This document shows positions 25,495 through 33,226 of a stretch of DNA of 40,308 bases, in pieces. Within the stretch, counting starts at the first letter, position 1. Each line of letters starts with the position of its first letter. Position numbers and translations under genes: made by a program. Where the stretch lies: NCBI GenBank assembly GCA_050692555.1, contig JBOGVS010000032.1, positions 1 to 40,308 on the forward strand, given 5' to 3'. The stretch is from DAITPV01 sp050692555 (lineage in GTDB: Bacteria; Actinomycetota; UBA4738; CALAEC01). The notes beneath the pieces were generated by a model. That model saw nothing but the letters and a program-made list of their open reading frames with translations. It was not told the origin of the DNA and searched no databases.

Positions 25495-26013
25495 TCATTC
25501 CAGTGTGTAGCCCAAGCGCCGACCGATGAAGGCGAGCCCTCGGATCAACATGTGCGGCGGCTTCACCGATACCGACGGCCGCTGCTCCGTCAGAGCCACC
25601 GAGAGGTAGATCAGCGAGCGGAGGTTCTTGAGCCCCTTGACCTTTCCCGCCCGGATCAAGCGGTCCAGCGTCTCCAGGTATTCCTGGAAGGCGAGGGCGG
25701 GCCGATGCACGTTAAGGAACCGGACCGGCGTCTCACTCGCGTTCCGGAACGCATGGCGCGCCCCATGCGGCACTGTCAGCGACTCCCCCGCTGGCACCGC
25801 ATGCCACTCACGGAAGACCTCAAGCGTGCCGTCGAGAACGTCGTAGGTCTCCTCCTGCTCAGGGTGGTAGTGGATATTCGTGTCGCCCCCCGGCTCGAGC
25901 ATGATGTCCATCTCGACGTAGGCGCCGTCGGTGGCCGCCGAGGGGGTGGTGACGGTTGCTTCCAGTCCGAAGACCGAGCGGAGGTTCAGGACCTTCTTTT
26001 CCGACCCACTCAT
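25495..26013 (-). CDS. cupin-domain protein
   Basis: A 172-aa protein starting at ATG 26013 (MSGSEKKVLNLRSVFGLEAT); the longer frame upstream lacks a ribosome binding site. Cupin motifs: NIHYHPEQEETYDVLDGTLE and VPHGARHAFRNASETPVRFL. The C-terminal part (LETLDRLIRAGKVKGLKNLR, then LIRGLAFIGRRLGYTLE) is a helical extension common in actinobacterial cupins of unknown role. Transcribed leftwards alone. The 221 bases between it and the previous gene hold only a 48-codon frame that I do not recognise. Confidence 0.82.
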   Translation of the reverse strand: MSGSEKKVLNLRSVFGLEATVTTPSAATDGAYVEMDIMLEPGGDTNIHYHPEQEETYDVLDGTLEVFREWHAVPAGESLTVPHGARHAFRNASETPVRFLNVHRPALAFQEYLETLDRLIRAGKVKGLKNLRSLIYLSVALTEQRPSVSVKPPHMLIRGLAFIGRRLGYTLE

Positions 26014-26265
26014 CGTGGCATCTCTCCCGCCTCCGCAGCAGCCACGGCGGGGCGGCGGCATCGCTCACCGACGGCCCGCGCCCTGAAGACCATCCTACGG
26101 GGCCCCAAAGGGAGAGGCCACGGGGGAGAGTTCGCTCGGCGCCCGGAGGGTCTGGTGGCTGCCCCAGGCTCGCCCTGGGGCCCTCACCCACCTGTTTCGC
26201 CTACATTCTCCGGGGAGAATGCACCAAGGTGCACCTTCATCCCCGGCCAGAGGAGGCTGTCGCGC

Positions 26266-26282
26266 GTTGACGAAAAGTTGAC
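26266..26282 (+). repeat. GTTGAC-N-AAAAGTTGAC repeat (arm-site-like)
   Basis: GTTGAC followed by GAAAAGTTGAC, 111 bases before tRNA-Val fragment copy 3. It is the counterpart of 9918-9939 before copy 2. The surrounding 26014-26393 carries no gene that I can support. From 26310 it is homologous to the stretch before copy 2, including an 8-bp hairpin (GGCCCTGA/TCAGGGCC). Confidence 0.55.
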
Positions 26283-26393
26283 AGACCTGCAGCGCGGGGG
26301 CTCCGGTAGAAGCAGGGAAACTCAGTAGAAGGCCCTGACCAGCGGTTTCTCTGACTCAGGGCCTCTACCAGCGGCTTTGGACGCGTCTCGCCA

Positions 26394-26440
26394 TCCTTGA
26401 CGCGGAAGAGGTCAGAGGTTCAAATCCTCTAGCGCCCACA
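26394..26440 (+). repeat. tRNA-Val 3' fragment (att-like direct repeat, copy 3)
   Basis: A 47-base copy identical to 6985-7031 of the complete tRNA-Val gene, with no 5' half. It is preceded by CGCCA, as is copy 2. Confidence 0.95.
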
Positions 26441-26442
26441 AT

Positions 26443-26601
26443 CGGAAGCTGCAGGCTGGAGGCGGTTTCTCCTCGGGGTTTGGGCCGTCCGCAGATACAC
26501 GGAGCGGCGTCGCGCGCCAGATCCTGGAGGAGCGGTTCGCCCGAGGCGAGATCGACGACGAGGAGTTCCGGCGACGACTTCGGACCCTGGGAGGATCCTG
26601 A
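26443..26601 (+). pseudogene. SHOCT-domain protein, C-terminal remnant
   Basis: Starting right after the tRNA fragment, the frame reads LQAGGGFSSGFGPSADTRSG, then VARQILEERFARGEIDDEEF and RRRLRTLGGS, ending at TGA 26601. ILEERFARGEIDDEEFRRRL is the SHOCT signature, a short C-terminal helix-turn-helix-like element of oligomerising or DNA-linked membrane proteins. The usual N-terminal membrane part is missing, so the gene was cut at the junction. Two bases separate it from the methyltransferase TTG start. Confidence 0.75.
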
Positions 26602-26603
26602 GC

Positions 26604-27293
26604 TTGACGGGACGGAGAAGCGAGGCAGTCGGGCCGGCGGAGACGGACCGAGTCCGCGAGATCTGGGCGAAGTTCGCCCCCCGGTACGATCGCCAGATCG
26701 CGTTCTTCGAGCGAATCCTGTTCGGCGGCGCGCGGGCGTGGGCGTGCTCGCGGGTGAGGGGTGACGTCCTCGAAGTCGGCATCGGGACCGGTCGGAACCT
26801 CGAGCACTACCCCCGCGGCGTACGCCTGACGGGTGTGGACCTCAGCCCAGAGATGCTGGCGATCGCCCGGCGCCGATCCCACTCGCTGGAGCGGGAGGTC
26901 GACCTCCTCGTGGCCGACGCCGAATCGCTCGAGTTCCCCGATGGGAGCTTTGACACGGTGGTGTCGACCCTGACTATGTGCTCGATCCCCGACCATCGCG
27001 CCGCGCTCGCGGAGGCGCGCCGCGTGCTCCGTCCCGGTGGACGCCTGGTGATGGTCGAGCACGTCCGAAGTCCCGCCGCCGGAGTGCGCCTGGGGCAACG
27101 GGTGCTGAATCCCTTGGCCGTACGGTTCGCCGCCGACCATCTTCTCCGCGAGCCGGTGAGAGATGTCCGGCGACTGGGGCTGGAGGTCCTTGAGCTGGAG
27201 CGCCTGAAGTGGGGGATCGTGGAGCGCCTCATCGCGAGGAAGCCCGGACGGAAGCCCAACGTGGGCAGTGACAAACGTGCGTTCATCTGTTAA
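26604..27293 (+). CDS. class I SAM-dependent methyltransferase
   Basis: A 229-aa Rossmann methyltransferase starting at TTG 26604 behind GGAGGATCC. Motif I is DVLEVGIGTGRNLEHYP, motif II is LTGVDLSPEMLAIARRR, VADAESLEFPDGSFDTVVST gives post-II/motif III, and VLRPGGRLVMVEHVRSP gives motif V. The N-terminal FAPRYDRQIAFFERILFGGA and the C-terminal LKWGIVERLIARKP fit the UbiE/phospholipid-methyltransferase-like group, which often acts on lipids at the membrane. Substrate unknown. It is followed by the dehalogenase gene 9 bases later. Confidence 0.88.
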   Translation: MTGRRSEAVGPAETDRVREIWAKFAPRYDRQIAFFERILFGGARAWACSRVRGDVLEVGIGTGRNLEHYPRGVRLTGVDLSPEMLAIARRRSHSLEREVDLLVADAESLEFPDGSFDTVVSTLTMCSIPDHRAALAEARRVLRPGGRLVMVEHVRSPAAGVRLGQRVLNPLAVRFAADHLLREPVRDVRRLGLEVLELERLKWGIVERLIARKPGRKPNVGSDKRAFIC

Positions 27294-27302
27294 GGAGTCG
27301 CG

Positions 27303-27974
27303 GTGGCGAAGGTGATCGTGTTCGACGTGATCGAGACGCTGCTGGATCTCCGGCCAGTTCAGGAGCCGTTCGTCCGAGTCTTCGGTGACTCAGCCCCCTT
27401 GGGGGAGTGGTTCGCGCGCCTCCTCCACGGATCCCTCGTGGCTACCGTGACCGACACATACGAGGACTTCGGGACGATCGGCAAGAGAGCTCTCGATGTC
27501 GTGGCTTCGCGCCGGGGGCGCGACCTATCCGACGAGGACCGCGAGGCGATTCTGGGGGCCGTGGGGCGGCTTCCGCCCCATCCGGAGGTCCTCGGGGCCT
27601 TGGAGCGGCTGCGATCGGCCGGATTCCCACTCGCCACGCTGACGAACTCCTCCGGGCAGGTGGTCCGCATGCAACTCGAGCACGCCGGCCTGGCCGGCAT
27701 CTTCGATCGGACGCTGTCGGTGGAGGAGGTCCGTCGCTACAAGCCCGCACCCGAGCCCTACCTGATGGCGGCGGAACGCCTCGGCGTGGAGCCACCTGAG
27801 ATGCGCATGGTGGCCGCACACGACTGGGACGTGTGGGGGGCTATGCGGGCCGGATGCGCGGCGGCCTTCGTGGCCCGCGGTGACGTCCCGTTCTCGCTGG
27901 GGGAGCCACCGGACATCCTCGGGCCCGACCTCCGCGCCGTGGCCGAAGCGATCCTTGGGGCGGACGAGCCATAG
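27303..27974 (+). CDS. HAD hydrolase, 2-haloacid dehalogenase-like
   Basis: A 223-aa protein starting at GTG 27303 behind AAGGAG. The nucleophile motif is VIVFDVIETLLDL (Asp at residue 8), motif II is ATLTNSSGQV, the motif III Lys is in VRRYKPAPEPYLMAAERLGV, and motif IV is MVAAHDWDVWGAMRAGCAAA. The order, spacing and FDVxxTL start are those of type II haloacid dehalogenases, although the second acidic residue (DxD) is Val-Ile here, as usual in that subgroup. Activity on haloacids is not assured. Likely one operon with the methyltransferase. Confidence 0.88.
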   Translation: MAKVIVFDVIETLLDLRPVQEPFVRVFGDSAPLGEWFARLLHGSLVATVTDTYEDFGTIGKRALDVVASRRGRDLSDEDREAILGAVGRLPPHPEVLGALERLRSAGFPLATLTNSSGQVVRMQLEHAGLAGIFDRTLSVEEVRRYKPAPEPYLMAAERLGVEPPEMRMVAAHDWDVWGAMRAGCAAAFVARGDVPFSLGEPPDILGPDLRAVAEAILGADEP

Positions 27975-28098
27975 CGCAGCACCATCACTCGGGAGTTTCC
28001 TCGCCCCCCTGCTCCTGCGGACGATTCTCCAGGATGCGCTGTTCGCTCCGCCCGGATCATTAAGTCCAGCCTGGTTGGGGCCGATTCCTTGAGTACCG

Positions 28099-29549
28099 AT
28101 GGAGAAGCCTGGCAAACGGACCCTGGTGCCGCGGTTCGCCCTGACAACGCTCGCGGTGTTCACGGCCGTCGGCGTCGCGCTGTGGTGGGTTCTCGCCGCC
28201 ACCATCAACGAGCGGATCGAGGGCGCCTCACAGGAGCACGCCGAGTACGTAGCCCATTCCGTGATCGCCCCGGCTCTCGAGGGGATCGATCTCGGTCGCC
28301 CGATAAGACCCGGCGATCCCGAATACGAGAGGCTTCGCGATCTGGTAGTCACTCATGTTCTGAGGGTCCAATTCCCCGTCGTCGGAGTCACGATATGGGG
28401 TCCCGATGGAACCGTCCTGTTCTCGGAGGACCCTCGACTCGTGGGGCGTCGGGTCTCCCCGACTCCGGCGCTCCGTTCAGCCTTCGCCGGACGGGTCGTC
28501 TCGCTACCGGCTGATGGGGACCGACCCGAGACTGCTTCCGAGGAGCGTCCGGCCGAGGCAGTGCTGGTGAGCTACGTTCCGCTGGCGACAACGACCCCAT
28601 CGACGGACCCAATGGCGGTGGTCGAGATCGATACCGACGTCGCTGCGGCGGCCGTGCCCGTTGGGCGTCCGTTCCGGTTGGTCGGCATCGCGCTTCTTGC
28701 CGGACTGGCAGCGATCTACGTGGTCCAGTTGCCGCTGGTCCGACGGCTGGGACGGACGCTGAGAGCGCAGAATGCCAGGCTCGAGGCTCTCCTCGGGCAG
28801 GAACGGCAGACGGTCGAGAAGCTCCGGGAGCTCAATCGCCGCCAGTCGCAGTTCCTGGACGTCACCTCGCACGAGCTCCGCACGCCGCTGACTTCGATCG
28901 CCGGTTACGCGAAGATGCTGTTGCAGCCGGAGTTCCGCGACGATGTGGCGACCCACGAAGAGTTCCTTCGAGCGATCGAGCGGCAGGCGCACCGGTTGGG
29001 TGTGCTCATCGAGAACATCCTGGCGGTGACCCAGGTGGGCGAGGGCGCCCATCAGACCAGGAGCGCGTCGGTGGGCGAGGCTGCGAACGCAATCACGGGG
29101 CGGCTGGGAGCGGGAGAGAACACGTCGCTGTGGAGATCCCGGCTGGGCTCCCCCAAGTCCAACTTGATGCTCGGAGGTTGGAGCTGGTGCTTGGGAACGT
29201 TGTGGATAACGCGCTCAAGTTCTCACCGGATGGATCGTCGTGCCGGGTAGGGGGTCGCCTGGATGGGGGTGAGGTGGTGATCTCGGTCGTGGATGAAGGG
29301 ATCGGAATCTCCGAGGAGCACATCGGCCGGATCTTCGACCGTTTCTACCAGGTGGACTCGTCCACGACGCGCCGCCACGGCGGCGTGGGGCTCGGGCTCT
29401 ACCTCGTCAAGACGATCGTCGAGGCGGCCGGAGGCACCGTCGAGGTTTACAGCAGGCCGGGACAGGGGAGCCGCTTCGCTGTCCGGCTGCCGGCTGTAAG
29501 GGCGGCTACGGAGTCAGACCGACACGATGCCGACCTGGCACGGTCATGA
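28099..29549 (+). CDS. membrane sensor histidine kinase, frameshifted by one G
   Basis: ATG 28099. Membrane helix 1 is ALTTLAVFTAVGVALWWVLA (about 14-33), an extracytoplasmic sensor of about 150 residues follows, then helix 2 (LVGIALLAGLAAIYVVQLPL), a coiled coil, and the H box QFLDVTSHELRTPLTSIAGY. The ATP domain lies in another frame from about 29115: LVLGNVVDNALKFSPDGS (N box), VVDEGIGIS (G1), IFDRFYQVDSSTTRRHGGVG (F/G2), ending TVEVYSRPGQGSRFAVRLP. Adding one G to the GGG at 29112-29114 joins them (GRLGAGREHVAVEIPAG) into a normal kinase of about 483 aa. No response regulator gene is adjacent. Confidence 0.85.
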
Positions 29550-29567
29550 TCGGGTTGGGTCGGGACC

Positions 29568-29843
29568 TCAGACGTACGTGCCGCACGCGTAGCACCAGGT
29601 GAACGAGTGGGTGCCCACCGGCATGGACCTGATCACCGGGTGGCCGCTCGCCCTCGCGTGGGCGGTGTTGTGCCCGAGCTGTGACTCGCAGCACCCCACG
29701 TGGCCGCACTCGGTGCACACCCGCAGGTTGAAGGTGCTGCCGCACTCCTCGCAGGTCTTGGCCCGCGGTTGAGCGATCCGGTCGGTGGCGTGGGTACAGG
29801 TCGTCTCTTTTGGCCGTCCCCTCACTCGATCTCTCCATCGCAC
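29568..29843 (-). CDS. UBP-type zinc-finger protein
   Basis: GTG 29843, preceded by AAGGAGGAGAGACAGAC, gives 91 aa; a longer start at 29888 is less likely. It is almost entirely a ZnF-UBP domain: TTCTHATDRIAQ, KTCEECGSTFNLRVCTECGH, VGCCESQLGHNTAHARASGH, HSFTWCYACGTYV. In eukaryotes the domain binds the C-terminal Gly-Gly of ubiquitin; many actinobacteria have stand-alone copies of unknown role. All Cys/His ligands are present. It is transcribed divergently from the Crp/Fnr gene. Confidence 0.92.
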   Translation of the reverse strand: MRWRDRVRGRPKETTCTHATDRIAQPRAKTCEECGSTFNLRVCTECGHVGCCESQLGHNTAHARASGHPVIRSMPVGTHSFTWCYACGTYV

Positions 29844-29911
29844 GTCTGTCTCTCCTCCTTCCCTGTGACTCGGAACTGGGAACGCCACGCGAGGCCGTAG
29901 GATGGCCGGAG

Positions 29912-29927
29912 TGTGTCCCAGAGCACA
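29912..29927 (+). promoter_or_regulatory. Crp-like operator
   Basis: TGTGTCCCAGAGCACA contains the inverted half-sites TGTG and CACA spaced by eight bases, as in Crp/Fnr-type sites. It lies 48 bases upstream of the Crp/Fnr start, in the divergent region shared with the zinc-finger gene. Autoregulation is a reasonable inference. Confidence 0.5.
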
Positions 29928-29974
29928 GTTTCGGGAAGACGTTGAGGGCGCTCTCGGTTAACCGTGGCGTGGAC

Positions 29975-30643
29975 ATGCTCCGTCACGCCGCCTGGATGGC
30001 CCGCCATCTGGGGCGGGGGGATCTGTTCCCGTTCACTCCTGAGGAGGTGGCCGAGCTGGCCACCACCATCGGGGTAGATCGGGTCGAGCGGGGGACACGG
30101 CTCCTGGGCGCCGGCGGCCCGGTGGAGTTCATCGGGATCATCGAGCAGGGCGAGGTCGAGCTGTCCCACCGGGCCGGCCTCCGACGAGTGGTGCTCCAGA
30201 TCCTCCGAGGAGGCGACCTCCTGGGGGATGTGCCGTTCTTCTGCCGGCTCCCGGCTCCGTTCACGGCCCGAGCGCTCACCGAGGTGATGCTGATCCGCCT
30301 GGAACGGCCCAGCCTGGACCGCCTGCTGGCCGCCCGTCCAGCCCTGGCCCAGCGGTTCCTCTACAGCCTGGCCTCCCGGCTGGACCGGATGCAGCAACGG
30401 CTCCTTCAGCTCACCCGTGGGGATCTCCGCCAGCAGGTGGCCGCGTTGCTCCTGGACGAGGGGGGTGAGGACGGGAATCCGGTGCGCCTCCCTCAAGCCA
30501 CCCTGGCCGAGCTTCTCGGCGCCACCCGGCCGGCGGTCAATCGGGTCCTGAAAGGAATGGAGGCCGAGGGCCTGGTCCACCTGGGGTACGGAGAGGTCGA
30601 GGTGGCCGAGCCCCGGGCTCTGGAACGGATCGCGTCCTCCTGA
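29975..30643 (+). CDS. Crp/Fnr-family transcriptional regulator
   Basis: A 222-aa regulator. ATG 29975 is the most likely start; in-frame GTG 29969 is possible. The cyclic-nucleotide-binding-like barrel (VERGTRLLGAGGPVEFIGII, EQGEVELSHRAG, LQILRGGDLLGDVPFF) lacks the canonical cAMP Arg-Ser pair, and there is no N-terminal Fnr Cys cluster. The HTH is LPQATLAELLGATRPAVNRV, followed by a winged segment (GLVHLGYGEVEVAEP). It may sense redox or another ligand. It is adjacent to an exported Tat protein (converging), and no operon partner is evident. Confidence 0.88.
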   Translation: MLRHAAWMARHLGRGDLFPFTPEEVAELATTIGVDRVERGTRLLGAGGPVEFIGIIEQGEVELSHRAGLRRVVLQILRGGDLLGDVPFFCRLPAPFTARALTEVMLIRLERPSLDRLLAARPALAQRFLYSLASRLDRMQQRLLQLTRGDLRQQVAALLLDEGGEDGNPVRLPQATLAELLGATRPAVNRVLKGMEAEGLVHLGYGEVEVAEPRALERIASS

Positions 30644-30646
30644 GCG

Positions 30647-31780
30647 CTACCTACTGAACGTGTTGGGGGCCAGGACCGGCACAGGGCAGTTGACGGTGAA
30701 CACCTCGCCCATGGTGTCCGGGGTGCCGGGGAACTCCTCCAGCTCCCCCGCGTCCCGGGCGGCGTGGACCTCCTCCTCGGTGGTGAGGACCCGTGCCTGC
30801 ACGCCATCGGCCCAGGCGTAGGTCATGTGGTCCCAGTACGGGCTCCAGTCCGCATCCCCTGCCTGGGAGTCGAACACCGAGGGCTGGAACCCCATCGGAC
30901 CGGGGCCCTTGAACCCGTTCATGAACACGTTCGTCCGGCCGGTGGCCGCGGCGGAGGGACTGTCGGCCAGCCCGGGGGAGTTCACCACATGCATCCCCTC
31001 GGCCATCGGCTCGAGCGAGGTGTCGCACACGATGTACCGGACCCCGGGGAAGCACTCATGGAGCTTGAACGTGACCCGCATCCCAGCGGTGTCCGGGGGC
31101 TCGAGGAGCTGGCCTCCCCCCAGGTACTCCACCCGATCTGTGTCGACCGGCATCTCCTCGGAGCCCCACCTGGCCACCGCCCCGTTGAGAACGATCTCGG
31201 TGCGCTCGACGGTGAGGTCGCCCGCTCCCTCGGCGTCCTGCACGTCGGTGACGGAGGCCAGGTCCTGTGGCGACCCCTTCCACGTCACCCGGTTGATCCG
31301 CCAGGCCGGAGTGAAGTCCGGACGCCCCGGCGCGGAGGAGAGCACCACGGGCCGGTCCGAGGCCCCCTCGACCAGATAGGCGTCGCCGGGGAGTCCCCGA
31401 GCGGCCAGGCCGGCGATCTTGGGAGCCCATACCAACCCCTCTGCCTGAGCGAAGGCCTGATCCGAGGTGTCCGTCCGGATGAAGTAGAGATCGTCACCCT
31501 CGAACACGCCGTGGTGGAGGCGGAAGGTGACGAACCCGAAGGGGCCCTCCCACTCGTCCGACCGCAGGGCGTGGTCCAGAACGTCACCGACGATGACCTC
31601 ACCCTGCGCGGGGCCGGCCCCACCGCCTCCACCCGGGGCCGTGACGGCGGGCTCGTCCCGCCCGCACGCGGCCAGCAGCGAGGGCATCGACCCGAGGGCG
31701 CCGAGCCGGAGGGCTCCCCGCCACGTCCAGCCGAAGAAATCCCTGCGATCGAGCAGGTTCGGATCGGGGTGTTGTTCCAC
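30647..31780 (-). CDS. Tat-exported lipoprotein of unknown function
   Basis: GTG 31780 behind AAGGAGGTGCC gives 377 aa. The N-terminus LDRRDFFGWTWRGALRL carries a twin-arginine motif and ends in a lipobox (LLAACGRD), so the protein should be folded before export and then lipid-anchored. The mature part starts after a Gly-rich linker and contains FGFVTFRLHHGVFEGDDLYF and a conserved VRYIVCDTSLEPMAEGMHVV segment. I do not recognise a characterised family. It is divergent from the ECF sigma gene (188-bp gap), which suggests it may belong to that sigma factor's regulon. Confidence 0.8.
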   Translation of the reverse strand: MEQHPDPNLLDRRDFFGWTWRGALRLGALGSMPSLLAACGRDEPAVTAPGGGGGAGPAQGEVIVGDVLDHALRSDEWEGPFGFVTFRLHHGVFEGDDLYFIRTDTSDQAFAQAEGLVWAPKIAGLAARGLPGDAYLVEGASDRPVVLSSAPGRPDFTPAWRINRVTWKGSPQDLASVTDVQDAEGAGDLTVERTEIVLNGAVARWGSEEMPVDTDRVEYLGGGQLLEPPDTAGMRVTFKLHECFPGVRYIVCDTSLEPMAEGMHVVNSPGLADSPSAAATGRTNVFMNGFKGPGPMGFQPSVFDSQAGDADWSPYWDHMTYAWADGVQARVLTTEEEVHAARDAGELEEFPGTPDTMGEVFTVNCPVPVLAPNTFSR

Positions 31781-31967
31781 CGGGCACCTCCTTGTGGTTG
31801 GGGCGAAAGGTGGGCTCGACTCACACGGACGCAGCTCGGCTCCCGGTGATTGCACCCGGCGGGGATGCTCCGGGTGGCCACCGGGGTTGGGATCGAGGGG
31901 ACGACGCCAACGGGACGCAATCAGCAGACCGATTGACGAGTCCCTGATACTGCATGGGGAGCCGTTC

Positions 31968-32489
31968 GTGACGTCCAAGGTCCACGAGGAGTTCCTGGCG
32001 GCCACGCTGCCCGCGCTCGATCTCGTGTACAACCTGGCCCGCCGGATCGCCCGCCGCGGGGACGACGTGGAGGACCTGGTGCAGGAGACCTACCTCCGGG
32101 CCTTCGAGGCCTGGGTGAGCCACCGGCGGCCCAGGAAGGTGGAGCCATGGATGGCTACGATCTGCCTCAACGCCGGGCGGAGCCGGCTCCGCCGGGCGTG
32201 GAACCGAGAGATCCCCACCGATGCCGACCCCCTCCAGCCGGATCCGGAATCGGTGGAAGACCAGGTGATGAGGGAGATCCGCCGATCGGTGGTGCACGAC
32301 GCGCTCTCCCGTCTGCCTCCGGAGCAGCGGGTGGCCATCGCCCTGATGGATCTATCGGGGTTCACCGCGGCCGAGGTGGCCCGGATCACCGGCGCCCCGC
32401 GGGGCACCGTGCTGGCCAGGGTGCACCGGGGCCGGAAGAAGCTGGCCGCGATGCTGGAAGGGAGCGTGTTGTTCCGTGAAGAAGCATGA
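31968..32489 (+). CDS. ECF-type RNA polymerase sigma factor
   Basis: GTG 31968 (weak GGGGAG site) gives 173 aa. Region 2 is LDLVYNLARRIARRGDDVED followed by LVQETYLRAFEAW; region 4 is ALSRLPPEQRVAIALMDLSG, FTAAEVARITGAPRGTVLAR, VHRGRKKLAAML. The linker (LQPDPESVEDQVM) is of usual length. It overlaps the anti-sigma gene by 14 bases, so the pair is co-translated. Upstream in-frame sequence to 31527 is non-coding by pattern. Confidence 0.92.
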   Translation: MTSKVHEEFLAATLPALDLVYNLARRIARRGDDVEDLVQETYLRAFEAWVSHRRPRKVEPWMATICLNAGRSRLRRAWNREIPTDADPLQPDPESVEDQVMREIRRSVVHDALSRLPPEQRVAIALMDLSGFTAAEVARITGAPRGTVLARVHRGRKKLAAMLEGSVLFREEA

Positions 32490-33153
32490 CCCGGAGGCGG
32501 CCGCCGCCCGGTATCTGGGCGGGGCGATGTCCCGGAGGGCCCGGCGAGGGTTCGAGGCCCACCTGGTGGAGTGTCCGGACTGCTGGGAGGAGGTCCGGCT
32601 GGGCGGACTGGGCCGGGGCTACGCGGAGGCGGGCCGCGAGCTTGCCCCCCAGGCCCTGCGGGACCGGATCCGGGGAGAGGTGTCGCTGATTCCCCGCCGG
32701 CCTCGGATCCGGCTCCGGATAGGGGTCGCTGTCCTGGCTCTGACGCTGGGTGCCGGCGGCGCCGTCGCACTCCTGGTCTCGAGCCAGCCCGAGGCCATCG
32801 AGATCCTGGTGGCCGACTTCCAGGGGCGGCAGGCTCTCGATGACGCTGTTCCGCCGGATCTCCCCGACCGGCTGGGCGACCTCACCCTGGTGGGCGTCCG
32901 GGCCGGCGAGGTGGGTTCGCTCTCCGTGGTGGGACACCGGTACCGGGACGCGGCCGGCCACCGAGTGACCGTGTACCGGGCCGACGGGACGTTCCCCATG
33001 GCCGAGGGGGCCCGGCCGGGACAGGACCAGACCTGGCGGGCGGAGGTGGAGGGGGCGGTGCTGCTGTGCTCCGATCGGCCGTTCCCCGCGCTGGTGGTGG
33101 GCGACGACGACCGGGAGGTGGTCCTGGCCGCCCGTATCCTGGGGTTGGTGTGA
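32476..33153 (+). CDS. zinc-binding anti-sigma factor, membrane-anchored
   Basis: GTG 32476 gives 225 aa. The N-terminal ZAS motif is FEAHLVECPDCWEEVRLGGL (His-x3-Cys-x2-Cys), followed by a helix that would clamp the sigma factor, a single membrane helix (IRLRIGVAVLALTLGAGGAV, about 77-100) and an extracytoplasmic domain of about 120 residues with LSVVGHRYRDAAGHRVTVYR. It holds the neighbouring ECF sigma factor inactive until a signal outside the membrane is sensed. The extracytoplasmic domain is not recognised. Confidence 0.9.
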   Translation: MKKHDPEAAAARYLGGAMSRRARRGFEAHLVECPDCWEEVRLGGLGRGYAEAGRELAPQALRDRIRGEVSLIPRRPRIRLRIGVAVLALTLGAGGAVALLVSSQPEAIEILVADFQGRQALDDAVPPDLPDRLGDLTLVGVRAGEVGSLSVVGHRYRDAAGHRVTVYRADGTFPMAEGARPGQDQTWRAEVEGAVLLCSDRPFPALVVGDDDREVVLAARILGLV

Positions 33154-33226
33154 TTCGGCCGGCGTCCAGGCCGTCGTGATCCCTGTCGGCGCTTCGGTGG
33201 TGTGGTGGGGGCCTCTCCTTTTGGGG

